From Wenzhouxiangellaceae bacterium (GTDB lineage: Bacteria; Pseudomonadota; Gammaproteobacteria; Xanthomonadales; Wenzhouxiangellaceae), in the NCBI GenBank assembly GCA_028289455.1, contig JANQPN010000012.1, positions 1 to 64,000 on the forward strand: a stretch of 64,000 nucleotides of DNA. Direction: 5' to 3'. The stretch's first letter is position 1. Every line of letters begins with the position of its first letter. The notes under the pieces were generated by a model that saw only the letters and a list, made by a program, of their open reading frames with translations, did no database searches and was not told the origin of the DNA. A program made the position numbers and the translations under genes. This document shows positions 16,936-25,344 of this stretch, piece by piece.

Positions 16936-18174
16936 TTAATACAATACCCGGCAGCGAATCGTTGCCGGAATTTTCTTCAATTGCCTGATTAACGGAACTG
17001 CGTCGGATGTTTCCACATCCATCACGACATAACCCAGCTGATCCCGGGTTTGCAGGTACTGTGCGGCAATATTTACCTGGCCGTCTGAAAATACCTGGTT
17101 AATGCCCTGCAATACTCCAGGTTCATTGCGATGGATGTGCATAATCCGATGTGTGCCGGCATTATCCGGCAGACTGACTTCCGGGAAATTCACTGCAGAC
17201 TGGCTGGAGCCGTTGTCGCTGTAGCGCACCAGCTTGCTGGCTACCTCATTGGCAATATTCTGCTGGGCTTCCTGGGTACTGCCGCCGATGTGTGGCGTCA
17301 AAATTACCTGATCGAGCCCACGCAGCTCACTGACAAACTCATCCTGGTTGTTTTTCGGCTCTGCGGGATAAACGTCCAGAGCGGCACCGGCGATGTGTCC
17401 ACTTTCCAGTGCAGCTTTCAGTGCCGGAATATCAACCACGGTACCGCGCGACAGGTTCAGCAGAAAACTGCCTGCAGGCATCATGTTTAATTCTTCGCTG
17501 CCGATCAGATGATGGGTCTGGGCTGTTTCCGGAACGTGCAGGCTGACCACATCACACTCCCTGAGTAGAGCGTGCAGGCTGCCCTTAGGTTCAGCGTTAC
17601 CCAGCGGCAGTTTGCTCTGGATATCAAAATACTTGACCCGCATGCCCAGGCCTTCTGCCAGAATGCCCAGCTGCGTGCCGATATGACCATAGCCGATAAT
17701 GCCCAGGCTTTTGCCGCGGGCCTCAACGCTGCCGCTGGCGGTTTTCAGCCATTCGCCACGATGGGCTGCAGCATTTTTCTGGGGGATGCCGCGCAGCAGC
17801 AGAATCATTTCCGCCAGCGTCAGCTCGGCGACCGACCGGGTATTGGAGTAGGGGGCGTTGAATACCGGAATACCATGTGACTGAGCGGCTTCCAGGTCGA
17901 CCTGGTTGGTGCCGATGCAGAAACAGCCGACTGCAGTCAGCCTGGGGGCTGCTGCCAGTACCTCAGCGGTCAACTGGGACCGCGAACGGATACCGAGAAA
18001 ATGGACATCCTGCAATGCAGCTTTCAATTCTTCACCGGCCAGACCGGTCTTAGACTGCTGAACATTTTGGTAACCGGCATGGGTTAATACCTCGGTTGCC
18101 TGCTGGTGAATCCCTTCCAGCAGCAGAAAGCGTATTTTCTCTTTGTCCAAAGAATGCTGTTGATGGTTGTGCAT
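16936..18174 (-). CDS. serA: D-3-phosphoglycerate dehydrogenase
   Basis: Catalyses the NAD-dependent oxidation of 3-phosphoglycerate, the first step of serine synthesis, in the cytoplasm. Its 412 residues match the 410 of E. coli SerA almost throughout: FCIGTNQVDLEAA, FNAPYSNTRSVAEL, the Rossmann loop LGIIGYGHIGTQLG, SLHVPETAQT, NLSRGTVVDIPAL and LTPHIGGSTQEAQ with its catalytic His. A C-terminal ACT domain begins near residue 340 (MHIHRNEPGVLQGINQVF) and ends IRCRVLY; in E. coli this domain binds serine for feedback inhibition. It is divergent from the D-2-hydroxyglutarate dehydrogenase gene with only 66 bases between, which suggests shared regulation. Confidence 0.97.
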   Translation of the reverse strand: MHNHQQHSLDKEKIRFLLLEGIHQQATEVLTHAGYQNVQQSKTGLAGEELKAALQDVHFLGIRSRSQLTAEVLAAAPRLTAVGCFCIGTNQVDLEAAQSHGIPVFNAPYSNTRSVAELTLAEMILLLRGIPQKNAAAHRGEWLKTASGSVEARGKSLGIIGYGHIGTQLGILAEGLGMRVKYFDIQSKLPLGNAEPKGSLHALLRECDVVSLHVPETAQTHHLIGSEELNMMPAGSFLLNLSRGTVVDIPALKAALESGHIAGAALDVYPAEPKNNQDEFVSELRGLDQVILTPHIGGSTQEAQQNIANEVASKLVRYSDNGSSQSAVNFPEVSLPDNAGTHRIMHIHRNEPGVLQGINQVFSDGQVNIAAQYLQTRDQLGYVVMDVETSDAVPLIRQLKKIPATIRCRVLY

Positions 18175-18240
18175 GGCTGCAGTTATCGGTCAGAATCATG
18201 CATTGTCCCGTTGACGCCAATTGAGTTCAATACCTGCACC

Positions 18241-19623
18241 ATGAAATCCATCGATAATCAGTTCTTTCAGACACATTTACAAGGAGTGGACGTCAGTCTG
18301 GATTCTCAGATACTGGATACCTATGGTCGCGACTGGACGCATCTGCGTGAGCCTGCGCCTTCAGCGGTGCTGTTCCCGCGTGATACTGATCAGGTTCAGC
18401 AGATTGTGCATCAGGCACGAGAGCACGGGTTTGCGATTGTCCCTTCCGGTGGTAGAACCGGATTGAGCGGCGGGGCAGTGGCTGCAGACGGCGAGTGGGT
18501 GGTCAGCCTGGAGAAAATGCGCACTATGGGTGAGGTCAATATCACCGAATCGTGTGTTGATGTTGAGGCTGGTGTGGTGACTGCAACCATACAGCAGGCA
18601 GCCGGGCACAGCGGGTTATTTTACGGTGTTGATTTTGCGTCAGCCGGGTCCAGTCAGATCGGCGGCAATATTGCTACCAACGCCGGTGGTATCCGGGTAT
18701 TACGGTATGGGCTGACCCGCGATCAGATACTGGGTTTGACCGCAGTGACCGGCACCGGTGAATTACTGGCATTGAATCAGGGGTTGATCAAAAATGCGAC
18801 AGGTTATGATCTGCGGCATCTGCTGATCGGCAGTGAAGGTACATTGGCAATCATTACCGGCGCCACTTTGAAACTATGGCCGAAACCTCCCTTGCGTGAT
18901 GTGCTGTTATTGGGCCTGCCGGACCACCAGGCAGTGATGCCGTTGTTTGCCTCAGCATCGCATAGCTTCAAACTGTCTGCATTTGAGTTTTTCAGTCAAG
19001 CCTGCGTTGAGCATGTGTGTACGCATGCCGGTCTGCAGCCGCCGTTGGACCAGCCGGCCAGCTACTACGCTTTGCTGGAACTGGATCAGGTGGATGAGCC
19101 GTTGATGCTGGACTGGTTTGAGCAGGCTATGGATTCAGGTTGGATTGAAGACGGCGTGATCAGCCAAAGCCATGAGCAGTCTCAGCAGTTATGGGCTTAC
19201 CGTGAGCGGATCAGTGAAAGTATTGCGCCTCGCAAGCCGTATAAAAATGATATCGCAGTCAGGGTTGGTTCAGTGCCCGCGCTATTAGAACAGCTTGATG
19301 AACTGGTCAAGCAACATTATCCGGATTTCGAAGTGTTGTGGTACGGCCACATCGGTGACGGGAACCTGCATTTGAATGTACTCAAACCAGATACCATGGC
19401 ATTGGATACCTTCAAGTCACAATGCGAACAGGTTAATGAGCTGGTGTTTGCTGCTGTGCAGAATCATCTGGGCAGTATTTCTGCCGAGCACGGCGTGGGT
19501 CTGTTAAAGCAGCCCTGGCTCAATTTCAGCCGCAGTGCGGCTGAAATTGAACTAATGCGGTGCATTAAGCGCCAGTTTGATCCGGATGGGATATTAAACC
19601 CCGGGAAGCTGTTATCCGGCTGA
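18241..19623 (+). CDS. FAD-linked D-2-hydroxyglutarate dehydrogenase
   Basis: A 460-residue FAD-binding oxidase of the GlcD/D2HGDH family. The FAD-binding PCMH domain includes VPSGGRTGLSGGAV, SQIGGNIATNAGG and IGSEGTLAIITGATLKLWP. The C-terminal cap carries the metal-site motif YGHIGDGNLHLN near residue 367 and SAEHGVGLLKQPW. In Pseudomonas the homologue sits next to serA and removes D-2-hydroxyglutarate that SerA makes as it regenerates NAD, which pulls serine synthesis forward. The divergent serA neighbour supports that role here over glycolate or D-lactate oxidation. ATG at 18241 is used; longer in-frame starts would overlap serA. No strong ribosome site is visible. Confidence 0.85.
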   Translation: MKSIDNQFFQTHLQGVDVSLDSQILDTYGRDWTHLREPAPSAVLFPRDTDQVQQIVHQAREHGFAIVPSGGRTGLSGGAVAADGEWVVSLEKMRTMGEVNITESCVDVEAGVVTATIQQAAGHSGLFYGVDFASAGSSQIGGNIATNAGGIRVLRYGLTRDQILGLTAVTGTGELLALNQGLIKNATGYDLRHLLIGSEGTLAIITGATLKLWPKPPLRDVLLLGLPDHQAVMPLFASASHSFKLSAFEFFSQACVEHVCTHAGLQPPLDQPASYYALLELDQVDEPLMLDWFEQAMDSGWIEDGVISQSHEQSQQLWAYRERISESIAPRKPYKNDIAVRVGSVPALLEQLDELVKQHYPDFEVLWYGHIGDGNLHLNVLKPDTMALDTFKSQCEQVNELVFAAVQNHLGSISAEHGVGLLKQPWLNFSRSAAEIELMRCIKRQFDPDGILNPGKLLSG

Positions 19624-19664
19624 GCGCCAAATGACCACAATAATTAACAGCGACAGACCAGTGA

Positions 19665-21272
19665 TTACTCGCCTGCTTCAATTACCCGGTCATAACTGTG
19701 ATCTACGCCAATCCCGAAGCGGGCATTGAGTTCCAGATTATCTGCTCCTCGCATGGCAATGCCCACTGCGGGTAACCCACGGTATACGCGGTTGCTGAAG
19801 GGATTGACCAATTGATGCGGGGCATTCTCCAAAACGAATTCATCAACGTCTGATAACTGCAAATCAGGTTCACTGTTGAATAGAATAATGCCAGTACCGC
19901 TTTCGGCAATTTCGTCAGGTCGATTGTTACTGTCAATGAAAGTAACAAAGTTCACAAATAACCGAGAGGCGTATAAATCGGAAACCATTTCCAGTGATTC
20001 ATTGGTGCTACTGTCATTGGTAGCGATATCAAGCACACTAACGGATAGCGCTTCACTATTGTTGAAACTGATGACATTCACTTCATGGCAAAACCCGACT
20101 ACCCTGAAGGCTGGCCCAGGTGGTGTGGCAATGATGAAAAAGAATCTGAAAAGCCGTTCCTGATTACGACCATGGAACACTCGGTCGGCTAACTCACAAG
20201 CAGGCACATCAGGCTGGGTACTGGCGAATAGGCTGGTATAGGGGGGTATGGGTTGCTCTACGCCGGAAACGTGGCTGTTGCGCCCTGGAAAGGTAATCAC
20301 CCATTCGGTTTTACCATTGATGACAAACTCGCTGGCAAATTGGTTGCCGATACGGTTGGTCATCAGCACGGCATCAACGGCTTGTTGCCCGTTTTCCCAG
20401 GTGTCCTCGACGATTTCCACTCCATTAGCAGTTCGAAGCTGGACCCTGCTTACTGGTGGCCATGCAGCGTCTAAAAAAGGCCCATCAAACCCAGGAGGAG
20501 TGTGCAAGGAAGGTGGGTTTATGCCGGGTGCCGGGACATAGAAATTATCTAATGCAACTGCCTTGTAAGCCAATGCGCGTGCGCCGGAAACATTTATTAA
20601 TGTGGCTTCTCCAGATAGTTGACCACTTGGTGGGAGCATATCATTTTGCAGATCTTGGCCAAACAGGCCACTACTGAGATAAGCGCTACTGATTGCATTA
20701 CAATTAACAGACATGCCATCAGCACCAATAGCAGCGTTGGTTGCGATAATGCTGTCTTGTTCCAATGTGCCCATCTCAATCATTTGGACATAGCCTTCCT
20801 TTAGCCGGTCAACTGACTGCCGGCCGCCATCTTGGCTGGTTAGTTGCTCGAAAAAATCGAACTCAGTGACATTTGGCGCTAAGCAGGAGCTGTCACGGGT
20901 AGAAAAACCCGGTTCACCATCAGCATTTACAATGGTGCTCGCAGTCCATACATCAAAGGGGCCAAGGAACAGGTTTAATGCCATTACTAGCTGCCCATTA
21001 TCACCATCAAGGAATGTGACCCTGACGATTTTGAAATCACTCGAATGATTGGTCACCGACAGTAAAGTCGTGTTGTCACCGCGTGCTGTGAAATAAGGAT
21101 ATATCAGCACTTGCCCTTTGCCGTCTGTGCTCAACTCCACGGCGGGTACTGGTGTTGCGAAAACAGCTGCGAAAAACAATAGGGTGCCCATTACGGCAGG
21201 CCATTTATCAAACAGCAGAGTGTTATCTATTGCTTGTTGTGATTGCGTGATGATTTTGGATAGTCTGCTCAT
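19665..21272 (-). CDS. Exported protein of unknown function
   Basis: A 535-residue protein I cannot assign to a named family. The start at 21272 has GGAAGGA four to five bases upstream; a longer frame to 21329 lacks this. An N-terminal charged region precedes a hydrophobic core (VMGTLLFFAAVFATPVPAVE) that looks like a signal peptide. The mature part begins with GQVLIYPYFTARGDNTTLLS, then VTNHSSDFKIVRVTFLDGDN and FLGPFDVWTAS, a pattern I recall from uncharacterised surface or exported proteins of environmental proteobacteria. The later text is beta-rich, with scattered cysteines. It ends convergent with the D2HGDH gene and is monocistronic. A palindrome lies about 150 bases upstream. Confidence 0.75.
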   Translation of the reverse strand: MSRLSKIITQSQQAIDNTLLFDKWPAVMGTLLFFAAVFATPVPAVELSTDGKGQVLIYPYFTARGDNTTLLSVTNHSSDFKIVRVTFLDGDNGQLVMALNLFLGPFDVWTASTIVNADGEPGFSTRDSSCLAPNVTEFDFFEQLTSQDGGRQSVDRLKEGYVQMIEMGTLEQDSIIATNAAIGADGMSVNCNAISSAYLSSGLFGQDLQNDMLPPSGQLSGEATLINVSGARALAYKAVALDNFYVPAPGINPPSLHTPPGFDGPFLDAAWPPVSRVQLRTANGVEIVEDTWENGQQAVDAVLMTNRIGNQFASEFVINGKTEWVITFPGRNSHVSGVEQPIPPYTSLFASTQPDVPACELADRVFHGRNQERLFRFFFIIATPPGPAFRVVGFCHEVNVISFNNSEALSVSVLDIATNDSSTNESLEMVSDLYASRLFVNFVTFIDSNNRPDEIAESGTGIILFNSEPDLQLSDVDEFVLENAPHQLVNPFSNRVYRGLPAVGIAMRGADNLELNARFGIGVDHSYDRVIEAGE

Positions 21273-21420
21273 AAGTCCTTCCGGCTTGCTGTTCAGCAAT
21301 AATCTGATTAGATTCCTTTGAAAGATCAAGAATTTTCCGTGACCAAACAGTGATGAAATTATGACGGATTTATAACATTGATAATAAAGGCTTTTATTTC
21401 ATGAATGAAAGTTAGAAATA

Positions 21421-21443
21421 TTGCGCACAGTGACTGTGCGCAA
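21421..21443. repeat. Perfect inverted repeat in the fusA2-like / unknown exported gene interval
   Basis: Arms TTGCGCACAGT and ACTGTGCGCAA (11 bases each) around a single G. No strong T-run follows on either strand, only ATATTTCTAA on the minus strand. It lies 126 bases beyond the EF-G-like stop and about 150 bases before the start of the 535-residue exported protein, both on the minus strand. It may be an imperfect terminator of the former or an operator for the latter. Confidence 0.5.
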
Positions 21444-21568
21444 CCTGAAGGGGGCAGTCTCATAGACTTGAGAAGAGCGTGGTTAAACGTTTTACTCCAA
21501 AGTCCTGCCGGATCGATTATCGATAGGTGTGTCTATGCGATATTTTTTAGATTTAACTGAACATCGGT

Positions 21569-23620
21569 TTAGTCATCATCACCTTTCTGATGAGCATCCA
21601 CCAGCTGTTTCTGAACATTCGCCGGCACCGGATCATAATGGCTGAATTCCATTGAGTAGCTTCCCTGGCCACCGGTCAGGCTTTTCAGCTCCACCTGGTA
21701 GTCCTGCAGCTCGCTTAATGGTATTTCGCCCTCAATCATCATCATGCCGCCGCGCATGCTTTCAGTGCCGCTGATTCGTGCACGCCGGGAAGCCAGACTG
21801 CCGGTGATGTCGCCCATGTACTGATCGGGCGCCAGCACGTGCAGTGATACAACCGGTTCCAGTACCTGCGGCCGGGCATTGTGAATGGCATCAAGAAAGG
21901 CTTTCTTACCGGCCGTCAGGAAGGCGATTTCCTTGGAGTCTACCGGGTGGTATTTGCCGTCGTAAACGGTCACCTCAACATCCTGGACGTTGTAACCGGC
22001 AATTGCACCTTCGGTCAGCACCTGGCGAACGCCTTTTTCAACAGCAGGGATCAGGTTGGTGGGGATTGCGCCGCCGACTACTTTGTTGACAAAGTTAAAG
22101 CCTTCACCACGCGCCAGTGGCTGTACCCGCAGGAAGACTTCGCCGAACTGTCCGGCACCACCGGTCTGTTTTTTGTGCCGGTAATGGCCTTCGGCATTGC
22201 GAGTGATGGTTTCCCTGTAGGCGATTTTCGGTGGGCGGGTATTCAGTTCGAGGTTGTATTGAGACTTCAGGCGCTCCAGCGAAATTCTCAGGTGCATATC
22301 ACCCAGACCGCGCATGACGGTTTCATTCAGTTCCTGATTATGCTCAACAATCAGGCAGGGATCTTCCTGCTCCAGTTTGTGTATGGATTCAGCCAGCTTC
22401 TGCTCCTGACCGCGGCTGGCCGGCTCCAGGGCCAGGCCCAGCATCGGCTGCGGGAAATCCAGCGGCTGCAGGAAGTAATGATCTTCATCATGTGAATCGT
22501 GTAGAACTGCACCATAGTGCAGCTCATCAACTTTGGCTACAGCACAGATATCACCCGGTACGGCCTGTGACCTCTCGGTGTACTTGCCGCCCTGCAGGCT
22601 GAACAGATGATTGACCTTAAACGGTTTTCTGCCGTCTCCGATGTAAAGCTCAGTATCCGGCTTAATGGTGCCCTGATAAATACGAAATACGCCCAGTTTG
22701 CCGACAAACGGGTCATTGATAATTTTAAATACCCTGGCCAGAACATGTGCACCAGGGTCAGGCTGGGCCTGAACCTGTTCGGCCGAGTCTATATCGTCAG
22801 GGTCGCCTTTCAGGAACGGTGGTGGGTTGCTTTCCGAGGGGTTGGGAATTAACCGCTTGCACAGTTTCAAAAATTGCCCCAGGCCGGCACCGGTTCTGGC
22901 GGAAACAAAACAGATGGGCACCAAGTGACCTTCCCGGAGGGCCTGTTCGAATGCATCATGCAATTCGTCTTTGGGCAGTTCTTCACCTTCCAGGTAGCGG
23001 TTCATTAAGGATTCGCTGGTTTCAATCACCTGATCAGTAATTTCTGAGTGTGCGGCATCCAGTGAAAAAATATCGGTTTCGCCTTCTTCATTAAAAAAGC
23101 AGTCCAGAACTCTGGTGTAGTTTTCAGTCGGGAGGTTGATAGGCAGGCACTGGTTACCGAAATCTTCTCTGATTTCACGTACTAGTGCTTCCAGATCCAG
23201 CCCTTCAGCATCAATCTTATTGATCACGATAATGCGGCATTTATCACGCAGCCGCGCCCGGCGCAGCATTCTTCTGGTGGCCAGTTCAATACCGTTCTGG
23301 GCATTGATAACGATTGCACTGGTATCGGCAGCATCCATAGCGGGGAGGGCCTGGCCACGAAAATCGACCAATCCCGGGGTATCGAGCATGTTGATGTGGA
23401 TACCTTCAAATTCCATGCCGGTGACGGCGGAATACAATGAGTGCTGATATTCCTTTTCCAGCGGGCCGTGGTCACTGACGGTAGTGCCGCGTTCCAGGCT
23501 GCCTGCCTCACCCAGCATGCCGGTTTTAACCAGCAAGGCCTCCAATAATGTCGTCTTACCCGCACCACTGTGTCCCAGTAAAGCCAGATTGCGGATAGAT
23601 TCAGTGCTATGGTTACTCAT
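21569..23620 (-). CDS. Elongation factor G-like GTPase (EF-G paralogue)
   Basis: A 683-residue translational GTPase. The G domain shows the P-loop LGHSGAGKTTLLEAL, LDTPGLVDF and the specificity motif INKIDAEG. Domains II to V follow, including the EF-G type IV/V text TGGAGQFGEVFLRVQP, VDSKEIAFLTAGKKAF and TGSLASRRARISG. The P-loop GHSGAGKT (not GHVDHGKT or GHIDAGKT) and the reduced length place it with the EF-G-like paralogues often annotated FusA2, not with canonical FusA, which is normally in the str operon beside rpsG and tuf; neither is here. Its role in these bacteria is not settled. It stands alone. Confidence 0.88.
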   Translation of the reverse strand: MSNHSTESIRNLALLGHSGAGKTTLLEALLVKTGMLGEAGSLERGTTVSDHGPLEKEYQHSLYSAVTGMEFEGIHINMLDTPGLVDFRGQALPAMDAADTSAIVINAQNGIELATRRMLRRARLRDKCRIIVINKIDAEGLDLEALVREIREDFGNQCLPINLPTENYTRVLDCFFNEEGETDIFSLDAAHSEITDQVIETSESLMNRYLEGEELPKDELHDAFEQALREGHLVPICFVSARTGAGLGQFLKLCKRLIPNPSESNPPPFLKGDPDDIDSAEQVQAQPDPGAHVLARVFKIINDPFVGKLGVFRIYQGTIKPDTELYIGDGRKPFKVNHLFSLQGGKYTERSQAVPGDICAVAKVDELHYGAVLHDSHDEDHYFLQPLDFPQPMLGLALEPASRGQEQKLAESIHKLEQEDPCLIVEHNQELNETVMRGLGDMHLRISLERLKSQYNLELNTRPPKIAYRETITRNAEGHYRHKKQTGGAGQFGEVFLRVQPLARGEGFNFVNKVVGGAIPTNLIPAVEKGVRQVLTEGAIAGYNVQDVEVTVYDGKYHPVDSKEIAFLTAGKKAFLDAIHNARPQVLEPVVSLHVLAPDQYMGDITGSLASRRARISGTESMRGGMMMIEGEIPLSELQDYQVELKSLTGGQGSYSMEFSHYDPVPANVQKQLVDAHQKGDDD

Positions 23621-23808
23621 AAAACTCCCAGTGTCTTAAGGTTGCAATTTGTCCGGAAACCCTGAGCATAGCATTACTGCGGCAAGTTACGCACATGCAA
23701 CAGTCAACTTGGTGTAATTTGCCATCGAAATGAGCGTGGTTCAGGTTTAATTCATACTCGATGATTATGATGATGCTATTGGTCAGAAGTGTATTGGAGA
23801 ACGATTCA

Positions 23809-24366
23809 ATGTTGAACAAACTCACTGCTCGGTGGAATGTCTGCTCATCGCGGTTGCTGATGGGTCTGTCGCTGAGTGTATTACTGGTTTCCGGTTGCGC
23901 CACATATGGTTCCTATGACAGTTACCAGAGCGGGCGCTATGTCTATGCAGATGTGCTCGATTATGAACCCATTGAAGGCAATGTGCGTGTCAACAACCCG
24001 AAAGTTGTTTGTTATGAAGAATATTCCGATCGCCGGCCCTCAGCGGCAGCGCCGATTTTCGGAGCCATCATCGGTGGTCTGATCGGCAGTGCAATTGACG
24101 GTGGTTATGACCGCTCTGCCGGTACAGTTATCGGTGCAGTTGCCGGTGGTGCAATTGCACATGATATCGATCGTTCGCAAAGCCGCCGCGGCACCCAGGT
24201 GCGTGAGCGCTGTGATGAGTATGATGATTATCACTATGAACAGGGCGTAGCCGGTTACAAGGTGACCTATCAATATGGCAGTAAGATTGGCGAACTGCAG
24301 ACTGATTATGTACCGGATGATGTTATCCGGGTACCTTACGAACTGGTTTCAGGCGCACACTACTGA
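23809..24366 (+). CDS. Glycine-zipper 2TM-domain lipoprotein
   Basis: A predicted lipoprotein of 185 residues: signal peptide with lipobox LVSGC, so Cys30 would be lipidated. The middle carries a glycine-zipper pair, IFGAIIGGLIGSAIDGG and GTVIGAVAGGAIAHDID, of the Rick_17kDa/2TM type seen in SlyB-like outer-membrane lipoproteins. The end has a Tyr-rich beta text (YKVTYQYGSKIGELQTDYVP). The ATG at 23809 has GGAGA upstream and gives the best signal peptide; an earlier frame start at 23761 would add 16 residues. It is monocistronic, divergent from the EF-G-like gene. The likely place is the outer-membrane inner leaflet; exact role unknown. Confidence 0.85.
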   Translation: MLNKLTARWNVCSSRLLMGLSLSVLLVSGCATYGSYDSYQSGRYVYADVLDYEPIEGNVRVNNPKVVCYEEYSDRRPSAAAPIFGAIIGGLIGSAIDGGYDRSAGTVIGAVAGGAIAHDIDRSQSRRGTQVRERCDEYDDYHYEQGVAGYKVTYQYGSKIGELQTDYVPDDVIRVPYELVSGAHY

Positions 24367-24373
24367 TCCGGGC

Positions 24374-24397
24374 GGGCGCCTGTTACAGCAGGCGCCC
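24374..24397. terminator. GC-rich hairpin between convergent genes
   Basis: Stem GGGCGCCTG / CAGGCGCCC with a six-base loop, eight bases after the glycine-zipper lipoprotein stop and before the prmC end. There is no T-run on either strand, so a terminator role rests only on its position. Confidence 0.4.
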
Positions 24398-24466
24398 ATC
24401 AGCCTAGCTGCATCACAACTCCCCCACTTTAATAACCACACAGCCATATCAATTGCGGATTGTTTT

Positions 24467-25324
24467 TTAGGCTGAGTACCTCGCCATCGAAACCCTGGGC
24501 TGACCGGCAAGGTCGACTATGGTGCGAATATCCTGCCATGGCCCCTTTTCAAACAATGCACTGACCGCTTCAGCCTGATCGTAACCATGTTCTGTCAATA
24601 ACCAGCCAGACGGCTTCAGATATGCCGGGGCATTCCGGATAATGTGCTGTAATGCATGAATGGCATTTTCGCCCGGCGTCAGGGCAATCTGTGGTTCGTG
24701 ACGGCAGTCTCCCTGAGACAAGTGACGGTCGCCGGCCTGCACGTAGGGAGGGTTGCTGACAATTAGGTCCAGCGGTTTATCAGCGGGCAGGGCATCGAAC
24801 CAGCTGCCCAGATGAAACTCGATATTAGCAAGTTGCAGATCAGCAGCATTTTTTTTCGCCAGTTTAAGTGCGTCTGAGGATACATCGGTTGCCAGGATAT
24901 GTGCCCGGCGGCGTTGCTTGGCCAGTGCTATGGCGATTGCACCTGAGCCGGTTCCCAGATCGGCTGCTGTGCCGTTTTCAGGCAGCAGCAGCAGGGCATG
25001 ATCTACCAGCAGCTCGGTTTCCGGCCTTGGGATCAATACTGCCGGGCTGATTTCCAGACGCACACCGTAAAACTCCCGGTGCCCGACGAGGTAGGCAATA
25101 GGCATACCCTGGCAGCGCTGTTCAATCAGTTTGCAGAAGTCACGCTGCTTGGTATGAGTAAGTTCCAGTTCCGGATAGGCGAACAGGTAACTGCGTCTGC
25201 TGTCGAGTACATGCGCCAGCAGCAGCTGAGCTTCCCGGGGTGCATTTTCACGGTCTTCAGGCTGCAGCTCTGCAGCTGCAGACAGGCGCTGTTGCGCCTG
25301 TTGCAGTATTTGCTGAATAGTCAC
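24467..25324 (-). CDS. prmC: Peptide chain release factor N5-glutamine methyltransferase
   Basis: Methylates the GGQ glutamine of release factors RF1 and RF2 with S-adenosylmethionine. The 285 residues carry an N-terminal helical domain and a Rossmann methyltransferase: VLIPRPETELLVDHAL, the SAM loop AADLGTGSGAIAIALA, and the substrate-binding motif VSNPPYVQ. The GTG start gives the normal length (E. coli 277), but no clear ribosome site precedes it. The usual neighbour prfA is not beside it; instead it follows the RND permease gene by 20 bases on the same strand, so it may be cotranscribed with the efflux genes. Confidence 0.95.
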   Translation of the reverse strand: MTIQQILQQAQQRLSAAAELQPEDRENAPREAQLLLAHVLDSRRSYLFAYPELELTHTKQRDFCKLIEQRCQGMPIAYLVGHREFYGVRLEISPAVLIPRPETELLVDHALLLLPENGTAADLGTGSGAIAIALAKQRRRAHILATDVSSDALKLAKKNAADLQLANIEFHLGSWFDALPADKPLDLIVSNPPYVQAGDRHLSQGDCRHEPQIALTPGENAIHALQHIIRNAPAYLKPSGWLLTEHGYDQAEAVSALFEKGPWQDIRTIVDLAGQPRVSMARYSA

Positions 25325-25344
25325 CGTTCAGGTGAATAATTGGT

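Noticed and set aside
21881..22495. Plus-strand open frame of 204 codons opposite the EF-G-like gene
   Set aside because: The minus strand encodes an intact GTPase throughout; the plus frame is a shadow.
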